Assembly (NCBI GenBank): GCA_028829895.1 | Contig: CM054183.1 | Coordinates: 14,337,475-14,401,474, forward strand | Length of the DNA: 64,000 nucleotides | From: Sinotaia quadrata | Lineage: Eukaryota; Mollusca; Gastropoda; Architaenioglossa; Viviparidae | Direction of reading: 5' to 3' | In this document: in pieces, positions 18,441 through 30,945 of the stretch | How positions within the stretch are numbered: the first letter of the stretch is position 1 | Layout of the letters: each line of letters opens with the position of its first letter | Translations under genes and position numbers: made by a program | The notes under the pieces: model-generated | The model's input: the letters and a program-made list of their open reading frames with translations, nothing else | Database searches by the model: none | Told to the model about the DNA's origin: nothing

Positions 18441-18636
18441 GTACATACACAGAATTTTTTTTATCGGTTTTTAGCAGTCCTTTGACTTAGGAAAGGTACA
18501 ATTTTTTTTATCTGTTTGAAGTGGTTTGAAAAATTTAAAGAATTAGCCAATCATTTCAGGGAAAATAATTTTATATCTAAGTTTCAATATAACAATCCTT
18601 TACTTATATTCATATCATTAATCAATCGTGCTATGG

Positions 18637-20195
18637 TTGAGTAAATTTGCCTCTCCCTATTTCTAGACTTAATCGTTATATAAATTGTTAAATTGTTGAA
18701 GTGACCCGACCATATGCACCCTTTATGATGGTATTTTTGTAAGTATCAGAGTTGGAGTAAACAACTCGATTTGAGAATATGCTAGAAATTGCTGATGTAA
18801 TCCAAACCAGTTCCAACTGGATGAGCATAGTTTTTATTATCAAAAGGTTAAGATTTATGGGAACGAGACCAGCCAATGGGCTGATATCAAAAGTTTACCT
18901 GCTGTAGAGAATTATATTGTCTAATCACTTTGGATTTGGAGTGACAATAAGTCCGGTCATGAAAAGTGGCCGTTATCTTAATGGTGAGTTAATTGACTGA
19001 TTGAGAGAAAATGGACTTAGAAATATTTCGTGCATTTGGCTATAGATGTTATAGTGTTTTATGTAGAAATGTATTATGCGAGTAGACTATTAATTCTACA
19101 AGTTTTTGAACTAAAATGCTCGTATATAGATGCTAAACACTTGACATTGTTTCTAATAAATGCGCACATAAAATTATATGCTGTATTTATCAAGCTGTGT
19201 GCCTGTATTGGGCTAATAAATATTGTTGTAGGAAACGGTAAGCTGAGACTTGAATGTAAAAGAGAATGGAGTTAAAGATGAATAAACTGGAAATTAGCAT
19301 GTGTTCTCTGATTGTATTTTACAGGAGAATAAGTAGCCTTTCCTTGTTTTACCTGAATCTCCTGGTTTACTGATTATAAACCACTACGACCATCGTAGAC
19401 ACGAGAAGTATCTACCACAGAGCTACACTGCACTCTGCTGAATACATCAAACAATTTATGGTAAAAGGAAGTTACTGAAAATTGCTACAATTGTTCTGCC
19501 TGAGGGAGCTAATACGACCTCAAGAGAATAACGGCTAGTCAGTGTTCTACAACGTGGGAAAGGAAACAAGTGGAATTGACAGTAATAACGTGAACAATAA
19601 ATTTGTGAATTTGTTATAAAAAGCACAAGAAAAAACCTATTGCAGATTTGCCTAGAAAAGGTTACGTAGAAACTATTATCACTTATCTCTAATAACTCCA
19701 TTTCTGTTCTCTAATAAGAACTATTATGTGATTTGTACTGACACTAATCTGTTGAACTGTATTTTATGATATAAGACTGTATAGGTGTTAAAATTATTTA
19801 AATGTGGTTTCGTGAAAATACTGATGTCAAGTAATCTTTTTCAATTTATATTTGATAGTAATAAATCTATTGACCTTCTTACACATATTGATAATCTTAT
19901 ATTGGAGAAGGTAGTGGGTGGATGAAGACTGCTAAATATAGATTTAAAGGATTTATCCTCTCCTTTAGTAAGAAGTTTTCAACCTACGGAATATCGTGTG
20001 ACGGTAAATGTTTGTCTTTAATGTTGTGGAAGAGAGAAAACGTTTACAGAACCCGCATATCTGCCAAGTGAGAGAGGTGAATGGTGTCTTCTGGAGAATT
20101 ATTAATACAAAAGTTAAGATTCTCATCACTAGTAATTAGTTATGGATGATAAATAATAATCATAACCATTAACTAAGTTGCGTTGTGCGTCACAC
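18637..20195 (+). mobile_element. Dispersed repeat family R1, copy A
   Basis: About 1.56 kb sharing its whole length with copy B (43002-44456) and in two blocks with copy C (35335-36490). The left end is GAGTAAATTTGCC then CCTATTTCTAGACTTAAT; the right end is near TAACTAAGTTGCGTTGTGCG. A minus-strand ORF at 18688-18876 is paralleled in copy B. No transposase or RT was recognised, so it is probably non-autonomous. Internal block 18975-19330 is absent from copy B. Confidence 0.82.
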
Positions 20196-21514
20196 GTGTA
20201 TTTCCCATTGCCGCCATTTATTTTTTTTGCCGCCATAGAGCATAGATGCGTACAAATACAAATACACACACACACAAACACTAATACGCGCGTAATTGTG
20301 TTACAGAGTGAAGTTTATGTGAAGGGGGCAAAATTGTGGTAGTGGGGGGATTGTACAGTTATTTCTTGTAAGATCTAATGCATCAGCATGTTCGTGGATT
20401 TTTCAAACTTCGGGCTTTCACAATTGCATACGTCACACTAGATCCTATTCCTGGCAATTCTCACATACTTTCTTACATACATAGGACCACCATTTTTCAC
20501 TTAATTTGCTGAGCTTGCTTCATTCATTTTTTTTTTTTTTTGGCACACTTGTCCAAACTGGTGCTACAAAATGTTATTCCAATATAAAATTGCTCACTTT
20601 TGTTTGAATGAACAGTAACATTATAAAATATTTTTCCAATATAAAATTGCTCACTTTGAGTATGAATGAACATAAAACGTTATCCTCCTGATTATTCGAA
20701 ATTATGCAAGAATTGTTGAGGTATATCATTCATTTACCTCCCCCTGCCAGCGGGGAAATAAATGTGCCATATGGATGAACTACTTTTGCTTTGTGCTGTT
20801 GTCCATTAATTATTATAAATAGTTAAATTGTTTGTAGATAGGCTTAATATATGTATTAAATATTTTTATACAGTCATAACAAACTTTCACACTTCATTTG
20901 AAGAGCAAAGATTATTTCATAAAATTTTTTGTGTTCAAATAATAATTTTTTAAATTTTATTTCCATCCTACAAGAAACTCTTTAATGTAAAAAGGAAATT
21001 AGTTTTGCTGCAATATTCTTGGATATAATGAAAATGCCGATCATCTTAATAATGAATGGAAGTTAATGCAGACGACATGACGATTCTAACACACTCAGGT
21101 CCATTAAGCTTACTTCATTTATTTGTAGGACATGAGTTGACATGATACATGGTCGTCATCACACTAAGGCAGAAACAACATTCAGTGTGCAGCCTTGTTT
21201 TTGTTAACCGTCACTCGTCGCGTTCACCACTCTACCATTTCATCACTTCAGGCAGCGTCAGACACGTCTGACCTAGATTTCTTTTTTTACGGACCGTCAT
21301 CAAATTGATTGTCTTTTATTTTGTCTGTAGGAACACGTCATTCTGCAACTGCTCTGTTTCAGTTTCTGGAAAGTGTTGATACTTCTTTTTATTGTTTTGG
21401 GTAACAAATGCATAATATTTTAGCATTCGTGTTCGTTTGCTTGTTCTAGGCAGGTTTTCATGTGTTGTGTGTGTTTTGAAAGCTAGAAGCTCATATGACC
21501 AAGACAGTTTATCA
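20196..21514. other. Non-coding stretch
   Basis: No gene seen. It contains a two-copy 58-bp repeat at 20570-20680, where CCAATATAAAATTGCTCACT occurs at 20579 and 20637, and a poly-T run at 20528-20540. Confidence 0.6.

Positions 21515-21547
<33 letters not shown>
21515..21547 (+). repeat. (ATG)n microsatellite
   Basis: Eleven ATG/GAT trinucleotides in a row, with a broken extension to about 21560. Confidence 0.95.
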
Positions 21548-21887
21548 ATATGATGATGATTTGATGTTTCCGAAGAGGTTTAAGTGAAGGACACTGCCTT
21601 GTATAACTTTTTAAATAATTGATTAATTTTGATTATAAACATTTTTTAATATAGGTACACATTTTGTAACATAAAAATGCAACGGATATCATAGTAGTTT
21701 AATTTTAATGTTTGCTAATTAATACTGCCATTGAAATAGTAGCTGTTATTGTGTTATTCGATTTGATTAAGGGTTGCATGGTAATATCAATAATAAGGTT
21801 TGGTCTGTTTTCTATTGTTTAAACGTCAGTCATAATATGTGTGGGAAGTTAAAACAATACAAACTTGCCAATGTTTCAGAAGCGTGA

Positions 21888-22017
21888 ATTGTACGTAGCT
21901 CATAGCCCATATCATAAATGATATTTTATGCTGTCTATTTTTAGCTCATTTCTTTGTACGTAGCCCATATCATAAATGATATTTTATGCTGTCTATTTTT
22001 AACTCATTTCTTTGTTT
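21888..22017 (+). repeat. 58-bp tandem duplication
   Basis: AGCCCATATCATAAATGATA at 21904 recurs at 21962, with identical TTTTATGCTGTCTATTTTTA following. Two nearly identical copies. Confidence 0.95.
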
Positions 22018-22339
22018 CGAGCGAAAGTTTGAGAAGAGGTTGAATTAGCAAAGTGTTTTGAAGCAGTTGTTTCGATAATTCACACATCCAAACATTAGTT
22101 TAGCACCTAACAAAGGCCTATTCTTTTTTTTAATTTCAGAAATCCCCATCACTATAAATTTAATTATAAAACTCTGCAGTTTAAATTACATATTTCAATG
22201 ATCAATTTATAAATATAGGATAAATTTAAACGTCGGCTGTACTTAACAAATGTTAACTCTGCACTCCCAAACAAGAGGGGGATAGATTGCAAGTACCAGT
22301 TTCTTCCTGTATCTGTAGAACTAGGCATGGCGACTTGGA

Positions 22340-22770
22340 TTTTTAGTAGCAATTTATTGTGCCTTCCTGGAACTTTAGTAGCAATTTACAATGTTCCCTG
22401 GATCGTTAGTACCAATTTACAATGTTCCCTGGATCGTTAGTAGCAATTTACAATGTTCCCTGGATCGTTAGTAACAATTTACAATGATTCCTTAATCTTT
22501 AGTAGTAATTTACAATGATCCCCTGATCGTTTATGGCAATTTACAATGATCCATTAATCTTGGATAACAATTTGCAGTGATTCCTTAATATTTAAGAGCA
22601 ATTTACAATGATGCCTAAATCTTTAGTAGTAATTTACAGTGATTCCTTGATCTTTAGTAGTAATTTACAGTGATTCCTTGATCTTTAGTAGTAATTTACA
22701 GTGATTCCTTAATCTTTAGTAGTAATTTACAGTGATTCCTTAATCTTTAATAGCAATTCACAGTGAACTG
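22340..22770 (+). repeat. Minisatellite, 31-34 bp x about 13
   Basis: The core TTTAGTAGCAATTTACAATG is followed by TTCCCTGGATCG in the first half and by ATTCCTTAATC in the second half. The array is a gradient between two unit types. Confidence 0.93.
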
Positions 22771-23530
22771 TGAATAAACAATGACACTTCATTAATAACA
22801 ATGAAGATAATTTTGAAATAAATGAAGTTCAAACAAAACTGATTTCACGTGTACTCATGCATTCACTCGGGAAAATTTTTGATGTTGTTATATATATAAT
22901 TAATATTCTCAAAATTAAAACAAAGGGCTCCTACCGTCCATAATCTGCATTGCCTCGCTGACCATGTCGAGAACTGATCACAAGCAGTGGTCATCGTATG
23001 TACTTTCCCATCAAAGAAGCAATCTTTTGAGTACTAAGATAACACAATTCCCACCTCCACTCACCCTCAACAGGGTATCTAGTCTGGAACCGGACATGGT
23101 GGAAGCGAAGCTGCAAGAGTTTTTTTGTTTTTGTTTGGAGACAGCGAGTTATGCAGTTAATCGATCGAGATTGACCAGAGTATAGAAGGTGGGGTCAGTG
23201 CACTAAGTCGGATCGAGTTCTTGAACACTTTAATAAAACTTTTAAAAGATTTTACTTAAATAAAAGTTTTCTGAGCATGAGGTAAGACTGGTGTCATGTT
23301 CTCGCATTTTGGCGGCATTTATTCTACACTTCCAGTAGAGAAACTGTTCACATTCTTTGTCAGAGCCATATGCAGTAACAGAAGATGGTCATTAATAGTT
23401 AATCTGAATTCCAAGCAATGAGATCAACACGAAACGCAATAGAAATTAATCAAATGAATCCACCACCACCACCACCCCCCAAAAAAATAAATAAATAAAA
23501 AATTGTACGTTATAAACTATAGAACTGCCT
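22771..23530. other. Non-coding stretch
   Basis: No gene supported; short ORFs (for example 22964-23185) have no recognisable product. A CCACCACCACC tract sits near 23461. Confidence 0.5.
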
Positions 23531-23932
23531 AGTATCGTCAGACAACTCTTGGCTGGTACTCACTACGTTACGTATCGTCAGACATCTCTTGGCTGGTACT
23601 CACTAGATTACGTATCGTCAGACAACTCTTGGCTGGTACTCACTAATTTACGTATCGTCAGACATCTCTTGGCTGGTACTCACTACGTTACGTATCGTCA
23701 GACATCTCTTGGCTGGTACTCACTACGTTACGTATCGTCAGACATCTCTTGGCTGGTACTCACTACGTTACGTATCGTCAGACATCTCTTGGCTGGTACT
23801 CACTACGTTACGTATCGTCAGACATCTCTTGGCTGGTACTCACTACGTTACGTATCGTCAGACATCTCTTGGCTGGTACTCACTACGTTACGTATCGTCA
23901 GACAACTCTTGGCTGTGGTACTCACTATGCTA
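23531..23932 (+). repeat. Minisatellite, 40 bp x 10
   Basis: The unit GTATCGTCAGACATCTCTTG plus GCTGGTACTCACTACGTTAC repeats exactly every 40 bp from 23531. Variation is low (CAACTC/CATCTC; ACGTTA/AGATTA/AATTTA). The unit has no stop codon in any plus frame, so long ORFs appear; these are products of the array. Confidence 0.98.
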
Positions 23933-25839
23933 GGTTTGCAAAGGAAGCGTTACAAATAATACTACCACAAATGCTCGAATTTGTGTCCCTCTGGTTACAA
24001 ACAGTAGATACCGGCACAACTGCTGGAATTTGTCTCTTTGGCCGCAAGCAGTGGTTAGGGCTTATAGTAAAATCTTTTGTCTAAATTTCTTTGGCGCCGT
24101 TTTACTCCAGTCTCCCGCGCTCGAAGTGATAAACGGATCGTCTTCGTAGTAAGGTATCATTTCCAACACCGGATTATTCGTCCTTGGCTAAATTTTGTCC
24201 TGTGTTGCAGCGTACGATTAAAACTTTTGCTAATTTCTCTTTGTGTTATCAGTCCTCGCTCTTGTCACCCCGCTCTGCTGTCTGACACGAGCAATAAAAT
24301 GTGACCGCTGATTGGATGAAAATCTTCACAGTTCGAAAAAATGAGTTGTCCTTTTTTAAAATCCACAAACAAAAAACAAAAAAAAACTTAACATTAATTT
24401 TGTTTCTGTCACTTCCCCTGCCGTCTGATGCCACCTGTCACGTAATGTTTGGGCGGAGGGAGTGGGTACTGTTCGATGAAAAGACTTGTAGAAATAAATA
24501 ATATTTTCGCCTCTCATGTTTGGCGATTACATAACAATAAATTCCAAAAAAAGCCGCGCAGAGTTGTCCGCATTTCACTATCCTGTATTGACCAGAAATG
24601 TTGTTTTGTTTTGTTGGGTTTGTTTTTTTTAGGGGGAGTGTTGTGACAAAGGCGGAAGTGTGAGTAAAAGGAGGACATAATTATTAAACTCATTCGGACT
24701 CAGGCAGGCTGTTTACACTGAAAGCAACTCCTTACCATGCCAGACCAGAGGGACGTGAAGGTATATTGTGAAAGTCAGTTCTTGGACATTTGTGTTAAGT
24801 CGTGGTCCAGTCAATTTATCGCGAATGTGACTTAAGCTGTGAACAGTTTTTCCACTTGATTTTTATGTATCGGAGGTAAAGTTGAATGCCCCCCCCCCCC
24901 ATTAACCAACTGAGAAGGGGTTATCACTCTCATGAGCCAATATCTGAATCGGGTGCAAATCATACATAGAATAGGGATGTGGAGCACGATGGTGATCACG
25001 AGAGGTGATGACAATGACAGACTGACATGTAGAAATCAGTGTGGTCGTTTTCTTCCACTGACGTCAGTCGGTGCTATAGGCACCCTATAGCAGCTATAGG
25101 TCGGACCATACTCGGTTATAAGTCTTTCTGGATGTGCTTTCAGTTATGCTTGCGTTTGCATGTGGATGTGTTCTTATGCGTGCATTGATTTCTTTGCTTA
25201 AAAAGTTAGTGCTTTTAACATTGTCAGTTATATTTTTGTCTCTCTTTTAAAGTTTACACAGAAATCCTTTTCCAGATATGACCACTTTGCAATAATCGTA
25301 GCTAGGCCAAAACCTGTAACATTAAAAACAAGGAAACAAACAAATTGGCATAATGTCCTGAAAGGAACAGGATTTTATTCCCACCCACCCACCCCACCCC
25401 AACCTCGTTGTCTCCAGAAAGCCATTGATGAATGGTAATATTCTCTAAGTATTTCCATAACTTAACGACAAAGGACGAAAGGTCCTTCCCACCTTGAAAG
25501 GATCTAGGACAGCATAACGACCAGCAAAACCACCACCACCAGTCCTATACCAACAGATCTGTACGCAGTGGTGACAAATCACCAAAGGATAGAATAAAGT
25601 GGTGACTGTGGTGTAGTTAACGTGACGTTATTGACGAATTACAACTTTCCCACTTCACACGTCATTTACTTTTATGTCCCCCCCCCCCGTTTGGTGACAA
25701 ACATCCTCATCAGTTTCATCATCTTAAATCATTTCATCACGATGCGTCAAGTCATAATGATGCGTCATTTCCTCGGGAAATATCTTTTCATCACTACACG
25801 TCATTTCATCATCCTACGTATTTTCAATCTCCTACAATT
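23933..25839. other. Non-coding stretch
   Basis: No gene supported. It includes poly-C runs at 24891 and 25679 and a palindromic cluster of CTATAG motifs at 25072-25103. Confidence 0.55.
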
Positions 25840-26064
25840 ATTGCTATTTCTACTCACTATGCACATACCCTAATCTGTCACCAACAGTAACAGTAGATGG
25901 TCCAAAGAAATGATTGCTATTTCTACTCACTATGCACATACCCCAATCTGTCACCAACAGTAACAGTAGATGGTCCAAAGAAATGATTGCTATTTCTACT
26001 CACTATGCACATACCCCAATCTGTCACCAACAGTAACAGTAGATGGTCCAAAGAAATTATTGCT
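25840..26064 (+). repeat. Minisatellite, 73 bp x 3
   Basis: ATTGCTATTTCTACTCACTA starts at 25840, 25913 and 25986, with almost identical units through GGTCCAAAGAAAT. Confidence 0.97.
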
Positions 26065-26489
26065 AAAACAAATTATTTATTACAAAAAATGCCTACGAGA
26101 GTGAGTCTTCTCTATCCTCTAGCACTTTGACAGATACTAGCTTTATTTTTACGAGAGTGACAATGTTTTTGAAAGCGCTCTGCTCTCCCATGTTAATGTT
26201 TATTTTGATTGCCGTCTCATCTTTCTACTGTCGTACAAGTCTATTTGCAAAAGACCCCCCCCCTCCTCTCCCCGCTGTTTGAAAACAAGCATGTATCCAC
26301 ACTTCACAGCATGTTGCTGGAAACAAGGCTGAAACAAGCATCTATTGAGATATAAACTTTAATGATGAACAGTTTTGTGTTCTAGTGGCTCGCTCGTACA
26401 TGTTGAAAGGCATTACAGAATAAAAATGTTGTGCATAAATAATGAATATATTGAATACGATATTTTTATTTCATTTTTATTGTTGTGCG

Positions 26490-26494
26490 CGCGC

Positions 26495-26568
<74 letters not shown>
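26490..26568 (+). repeat. (GC)n(GT)n microsatellite
   Basis: A short GCGCGC stretch leads into an uninterrupted GT run of about 70 bp. Confidence 0.98.
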
Positions 26569-26892
26569 TACATATTTTTGTTTATAATATCCAGTGAAAA
26601 ATATACACTATTATTGATTTTAAAATATTTTTCATATTTGTCATGTCACAAACATTAACTATTTTTTCTCCACAAATTTCTTTCGTAATTATTTACTTTT
26701 TAAAAGGTTAGTTTGGGCGGTCGTATGGATATTGAAATATTATGGTTTATAAGTCTATATTACTTATTGTTTGGTCGCAATACAAAGCAAAAACAACATT
26801 TTAAAAATAAATTAGAAAGATCCGATTTTGAAAGAAAAATGTAAATCAAAACAAACACAAAAAAAATCCACCAGTGCCGTCAGAGAGAGTGA

Positions 26893-27095
26893 CACATACT
26901 CTTTTCGCAGTTATGTCTAACTTTTCTATGCATTTCTACTCCACCCTCCCCACTCACCCTTTTCGCAGTATGTCTAACTTTTTCTATGCATTTCTACTCC
27001 ACCCTCCCCACTCACATACTCTTTTCGCTGTTTGTCTAACTTTTTCCTTGCATTTCTACTCCACCCTCCCCTCTCACATACCCCTCTCCCTGTCT
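26893..27095 (+). repeat. Minisatellite, about 62 bp x 3.3
   Basis: CTCTTTTCGCAGTTATGTCT..CATTTCTACTCCACCCTCCCC recurs three times, with a final partial unit. Confidence 0.92.
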
Positions 27096-27730
27096 TTTCA
27101 TAGTTCTTTTGTAAGAAAAAATTAAAAACGTACTTGAAAGGAAGTAATGATGTGATCTCTAGAAGTACTGGCAACTTTGAAACAAGGGACAATAACGTGT
27201 ACAAGAATTCGTTGATACCGTTCTGTGTACGAAGTAGCGTCCCTTATCTCAGGTTCGCGTTGAATCTCTTGGCCACTGATCTGTAATTAACGTGGAGAGA
27301 AAAAGAGACACCAAGCGATTCCTCATCACAAAAATAGTGCACTTCAAGAAGTACTGTTGGAAGTGCAGTCTGCAGCTCAAGAGCACGAGGGTTCAGGTTC
27401 AAAAAGCTTGATGTGAAAAAATTTACGAATGACTGGGTTTCCATTAAAAGTAATGGAGTAAAAAGCACGCCTAGTGGCTTAGTCCGCCGGTAGAGCGGGT
27501 CACGTGAGCTAATTGCTACGCTTGAGGATGGTCCTTTGACAAACTGAGAAAGAGCTGCTGGTTAGTTTAAAATTTGCCAAACGGAAATCAACCAGAAGCT
27601 CTCATATTGATTTATATCTTCCTACCCCCGTAAAGCACTGTTTAATTATTATTTCACTTTATTTCTTCTGCCTGCTAAGTCAGGGATTGTTGAAAAAAAA
27701 ACCCGAAAAACTCATCTATTCCCGCAATAA
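27096..27730. other. Non-coding stretch
   Basis: No gene supported. A segment at 27474-27540 (GCCTAGTGGCTTAGTC, GGTAGAGCGGGTCACG) is faintly tRNA-like, but no complete A and B boxes or cloverleaf could be made out. Confidence 0.5.
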
Positions 27731-27935
27731 CACTCAGCCCTAGTACCTGGTAAATGTACAGACTTAAGACTTCACTCAGCCCTAGTACCTGGTAAATGTA
27801 CAGACTTAAGACTTCACTCAGCCCTAGTACCTGGTAAATGTACAGACTTAAGACTTCACTCAGCCCTAGTACCTGGTAAATACAATAACACAGCCCTAGT
27901 ACCTGGTAAATGTACAGACTTAAGACTTCACTCAG
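27731..27935 (+). repeat. Minisatellite, 42 bp x 4.8
   Basis: CACTCAGCCCTAGTACCTGG starts at 27731, 27773, 27815 and 27857. The fourth unit is shortened (AATACAATAACACAGCCC) before a last copy. Confidence 0.95.
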
Positions 27936-27966
27936 AAAATCATTGCAATCATTTCGTTTTTGCTGA

Positions 27967-27969
<3 letters not shown>

Positions 27970-28010
<41 letters not shown>
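27970..28010 (+). repeat. (GT)n microsatellite
   Basis: About 40 bp of GT just right of the 42-bp array. Confidence 0.97.
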
Positions 28011-28012
<2 letters not shown>

Positions 28013-28387
28013 AGCTGTTTTGAATTTTGTTAAATGTCGGAGCACATTACATTTTTACCTTACAATTTTCATCTTAAAATGTTATTTTTGGTGTTTGCTC
28101 GCAGATTTAATTTACTCTTAACAGTAGAACTGTACACTCGCTGTTCAAATCATGGTGTAATAATAATAATTACTATTGTTGTATTCTTTATAATGCAATC
28201 AGCAGTAAATTTCAAAGGGGGCGGGGAGACGATAGCTGGCAACCACAAATGTTTCACCGATTTTCTTTTTAAAAATTACCCTAACAATTGTAGGTAACGA
28301 AGTCACAGACTTTAAAATCTTAATTCCAGATCTCTCCAAACTCATCTACCGTTGAAAGCAAACACTCTAACCCTAGTTCATGATTAT

Positions 28388-28508
28388 TTTTAATCATCAT
28401 CATTAACATCATTAACATCATTAACACCATTAACATCATTAACACCATTGCATCATTAACACCATTGCATCATTAACATCATTAACACCATTAACATCAT
28501 TAACATCA
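28388..28508 (+). repeat. 9-bp repeat (CATTAACAT/CATTAACAC)n
   Basis: Nonamers CATTAACATCATTAACACCA with CATTGCAT variants repeat about 13 times. Confidence 0.93.
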
Positions 28509-28834
28509 AATAAAGCTGGACCGAAACTAACATATTAAAAGTGACCCTGTGACCAAAATGGGTCTGCTTGATCTCTTTCTCCCTTGTCAGTAGACGTAGT
28601 ATTTTTTTTTTTTCGAAATCCGAAGAAAAAGTAATTTAATGTTCGTATGTGTCATTTACATGGCGGATAACAATAGCAGTGTCATGACATTCAGACCAGC
28701 ACAACGCGTCAGATAATCTAGGGCTGGAAGCAAGTGAATACATATAAATCTCCTTTTACTGCCTTGAGCCTGCGCAATGGAATAACTCTGGTTGACACAA
28801 GAGATTTCTGTTCCTTTTCTCGCCTATTGCGGGC

Positions 28835-28837
<3 letters not shown>

Positions 28838-28899
<62 letters not shown>
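28838..28899 (+). repeat. (GA)n microsatellite
   Basis: About 60 bp of uninterrupted GA. Confidence 0.98.
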
Positions 28900-28901
<2 letters not shown>

Positions 28902-29094
28902 TCAGTGGTTGGGGGGGGAGGCGCACTGGTATTCGTGGTTCACGCCAACACTGAGTACTGTAATTAAATAGATACTGTTTTTAAGAAGTTTGGTTCATTA
29001 ATTGATTTAGCGCCACCTTGTGTAAACTAGCTATCGAAAGAGATGTGCTCATATAAACTCGATTGTTAGGAAATACTTCCCTAACGAACTGTGA

Positions 29095-29236
29095 ATTCGT
29101 TCCCTGTTAATTAGCATATGTAGTCTACTTCGTTCCCTCTTACCTAGAATATGTAGTCTACTTCGTTCCCTGTTAACTAGAATATGTAGTCTACTTCGTT
29201 CCCTGTTAACTAGAATAGGTAGTCTACTTCGTTGTT
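29095..29236 (+). repeat. Minisatellite, 34 bp x 4
   Basis: TTCGTTCCCTGTTAACTAGA followed by ATATGTAGTCTAC is repeated four times; first and last units diverge. Confidence 0.93.
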
Positions 29237-29337
29237 TTCTGCAACTATTTGTTTAATTAAAGTTTCATTCTAAAATTTAAAGCAGGACATACACACACGT
29301 AATAATAAAACCAAACATTCCTAATGACATATTGGTT

Positions 29338-29431
29338 TTTGTGTGTGTATGTGAGAGAGAGGTTGCTGTTCAAACAGATGGTCTATTGTGTGTGTATGTG
29401 AGAGAGAGGTTGTTGTTCAAACAGATGGTCT
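29338..29431 (+). repeat. 47-bp tandem duplication
   Basis: GTATGTGAGAGAGAGGTTG and CAAACAGATGGTCTA occur twice, 47 bp apart, with one substitution. Confidence 0.95.
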
Positions 29432-30290
29432 AGAAGTCTTTCTGGCATTTGCGACAAACAATATGCAAAATAAGCCGTACAACGAGCAGGGAGTACACTG
29501 ACCTGACTGTTAAAACGCAAAACTGCGAAACTTTTTAGATAATTCCATCTGCCACTACTCAGTATGTTTGCATTTGTAGTAACGCACATTCACAATAGGC
29601 GCGTGGAAACCTGTTAATTTGCAAACAAGTTTTAATTAAGCAGTACATTTCATAAAAGAAGCGTCTGAATAAAACGGGGAGAGACAGGATTTCGCCGTAG
29701 CATACATTCAGGGAGCACACAAATCATATAAGCGAATTGAAAAAAAATCATTAGTGACTGAATGCGATTTGTATCTTTGTTGGGAATGCTGGCTTTTTTC
29801 CCTGGGGAATTCTCGACTAACCCAACAATCAGCAAGGTCCAGAACTTTACTGTGGACTCATCGTGGAACTATTGCAGTTTCAAGCCAATCTATGCCAAAT
29901 GCGTCACGCTTTGCCTCGTGTTCTTACTTGTCTGGATGTCGAGGACTTTCAATTAAGCATATCCGGTATAACTGCACGCGTTTAATATCGTAGCCCCCCC
30001 CCCCCATACCCCAGGGGTGGTGTTGAGCATTTCAGATACTGGACATGAAACTGCGGTTTTGCTTATGCAGTGCTTCAATCGAGCACTCTTTTGAACATTG
30101 GGCGACGTAACGAGATTGCGGTTTATTCACCTTCACTGTAGCACTCACTTGGTTACAATTGCGGGTTACAAGACGATGGTCTACGACTTGGCCAATTTTC
30201 ATATAGCAGAAAATTATTCGCACAGTATTGGATTATTAATTGTCTGAACGCGAAGCGAATTGAAAGTAAATGTATCTTAATGGGAGAGAA
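29432..30290. other. Non-coding stretch
   Basis: No gene supported. A poly-C run lies at 29994-30005. Confidence 0.5.
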
Positions 30291-30293
30291 AAC

Positions 30294-30735
30294 TGTACTG
30301 CAATGACAGCAGGCCCAAACTGTATTGCAATGAGAGCAGGCCCAAACTGTACTGCAATGAGAGCAGGCCCAAACTGTACTGCAATGAGAGCAGGCCCAAA
30401 CTGTACTGCAATGAGAGCAGGCCCAAACTGTACTGCAATGAGAGCAGGCCCAAACTGTACTGCAATGAGAGCAGGCCCAAACTGTACTGCAATGAGAGCA
30501 GGCCCAAACTGTATTGCAGTGAGAGCAGGCCCAAACTGTACTGCAATGACAACAGGCCCAAACTGTACTGCAATGAGAGCAGGCCCAAACTGTATTGCAA
30601 TGAGAGCAGGCCCAAACTGTACTGCAATGAGAGCAGGCCCAAACTGTACTGCAATGACAACAGGCCCAAACTGTACTGCAATGAGAGCAGGCCCAAACTG
30701 TACTGCAATGAGAGCAGGCGCACACTGTAGTGCAA
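30294..30735 (+). repeat. Minisatellite, 27 bp x about 16
   Basis: The unit TGTACTGCAATGAGAGCAGG CCCAAAC repeats with few substitutions, then decays through related units to about 30940. Because 27 is a multiple of 3, one plus frame and all three minus frames stay open across it (for example ALIAVQFGP or CSHCSTVWA repeats on the minus strand, up to 236 codons). No independent sign of coding was found. Confidence 0.97.
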
Positions 30736-30945
30736 TGAAAAATATGCTAAAATTATATTGCAAAGAAGACTTAACTTTATCGATAAGCCCAAACTGTATT
30801 TCAAGTGAGGACAAGCCCACCTTGTAGTGTGAAAAGAAGAGGTACAAGCTGCAAGTACGATGATGCCAGCCCAAATTGTAGTGCAGAGAGGTCCAAACTG
30901 TAATGCATTGAAGCCAGCCCATATTGTATTGCAATAAGAAACAGG
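30736..30945 (+). repeat. Degenerate margin of the 27-bp array
   Basis: Units such as GCCCAAACTGTATTTCAA, GCCCAAATTGTAGTGCA and GCCCATATTGTATTGCAA recur at irregular spacing, as expected for an older edge of the array. Confidence 0.8.

Noticed and set aside
23531..23932. CRISPR-like regular repeats
   Set aside because: Repeats are contiguous without spacers and the DNA is eukaryotic; the same holds for all other arrays.
27474..27540. Possible tRNA-derived SINE head
   Set aside because: A GGTAGAGC-like stretch is present, but no clear B box, cloverleaf or poly-A tail was found.
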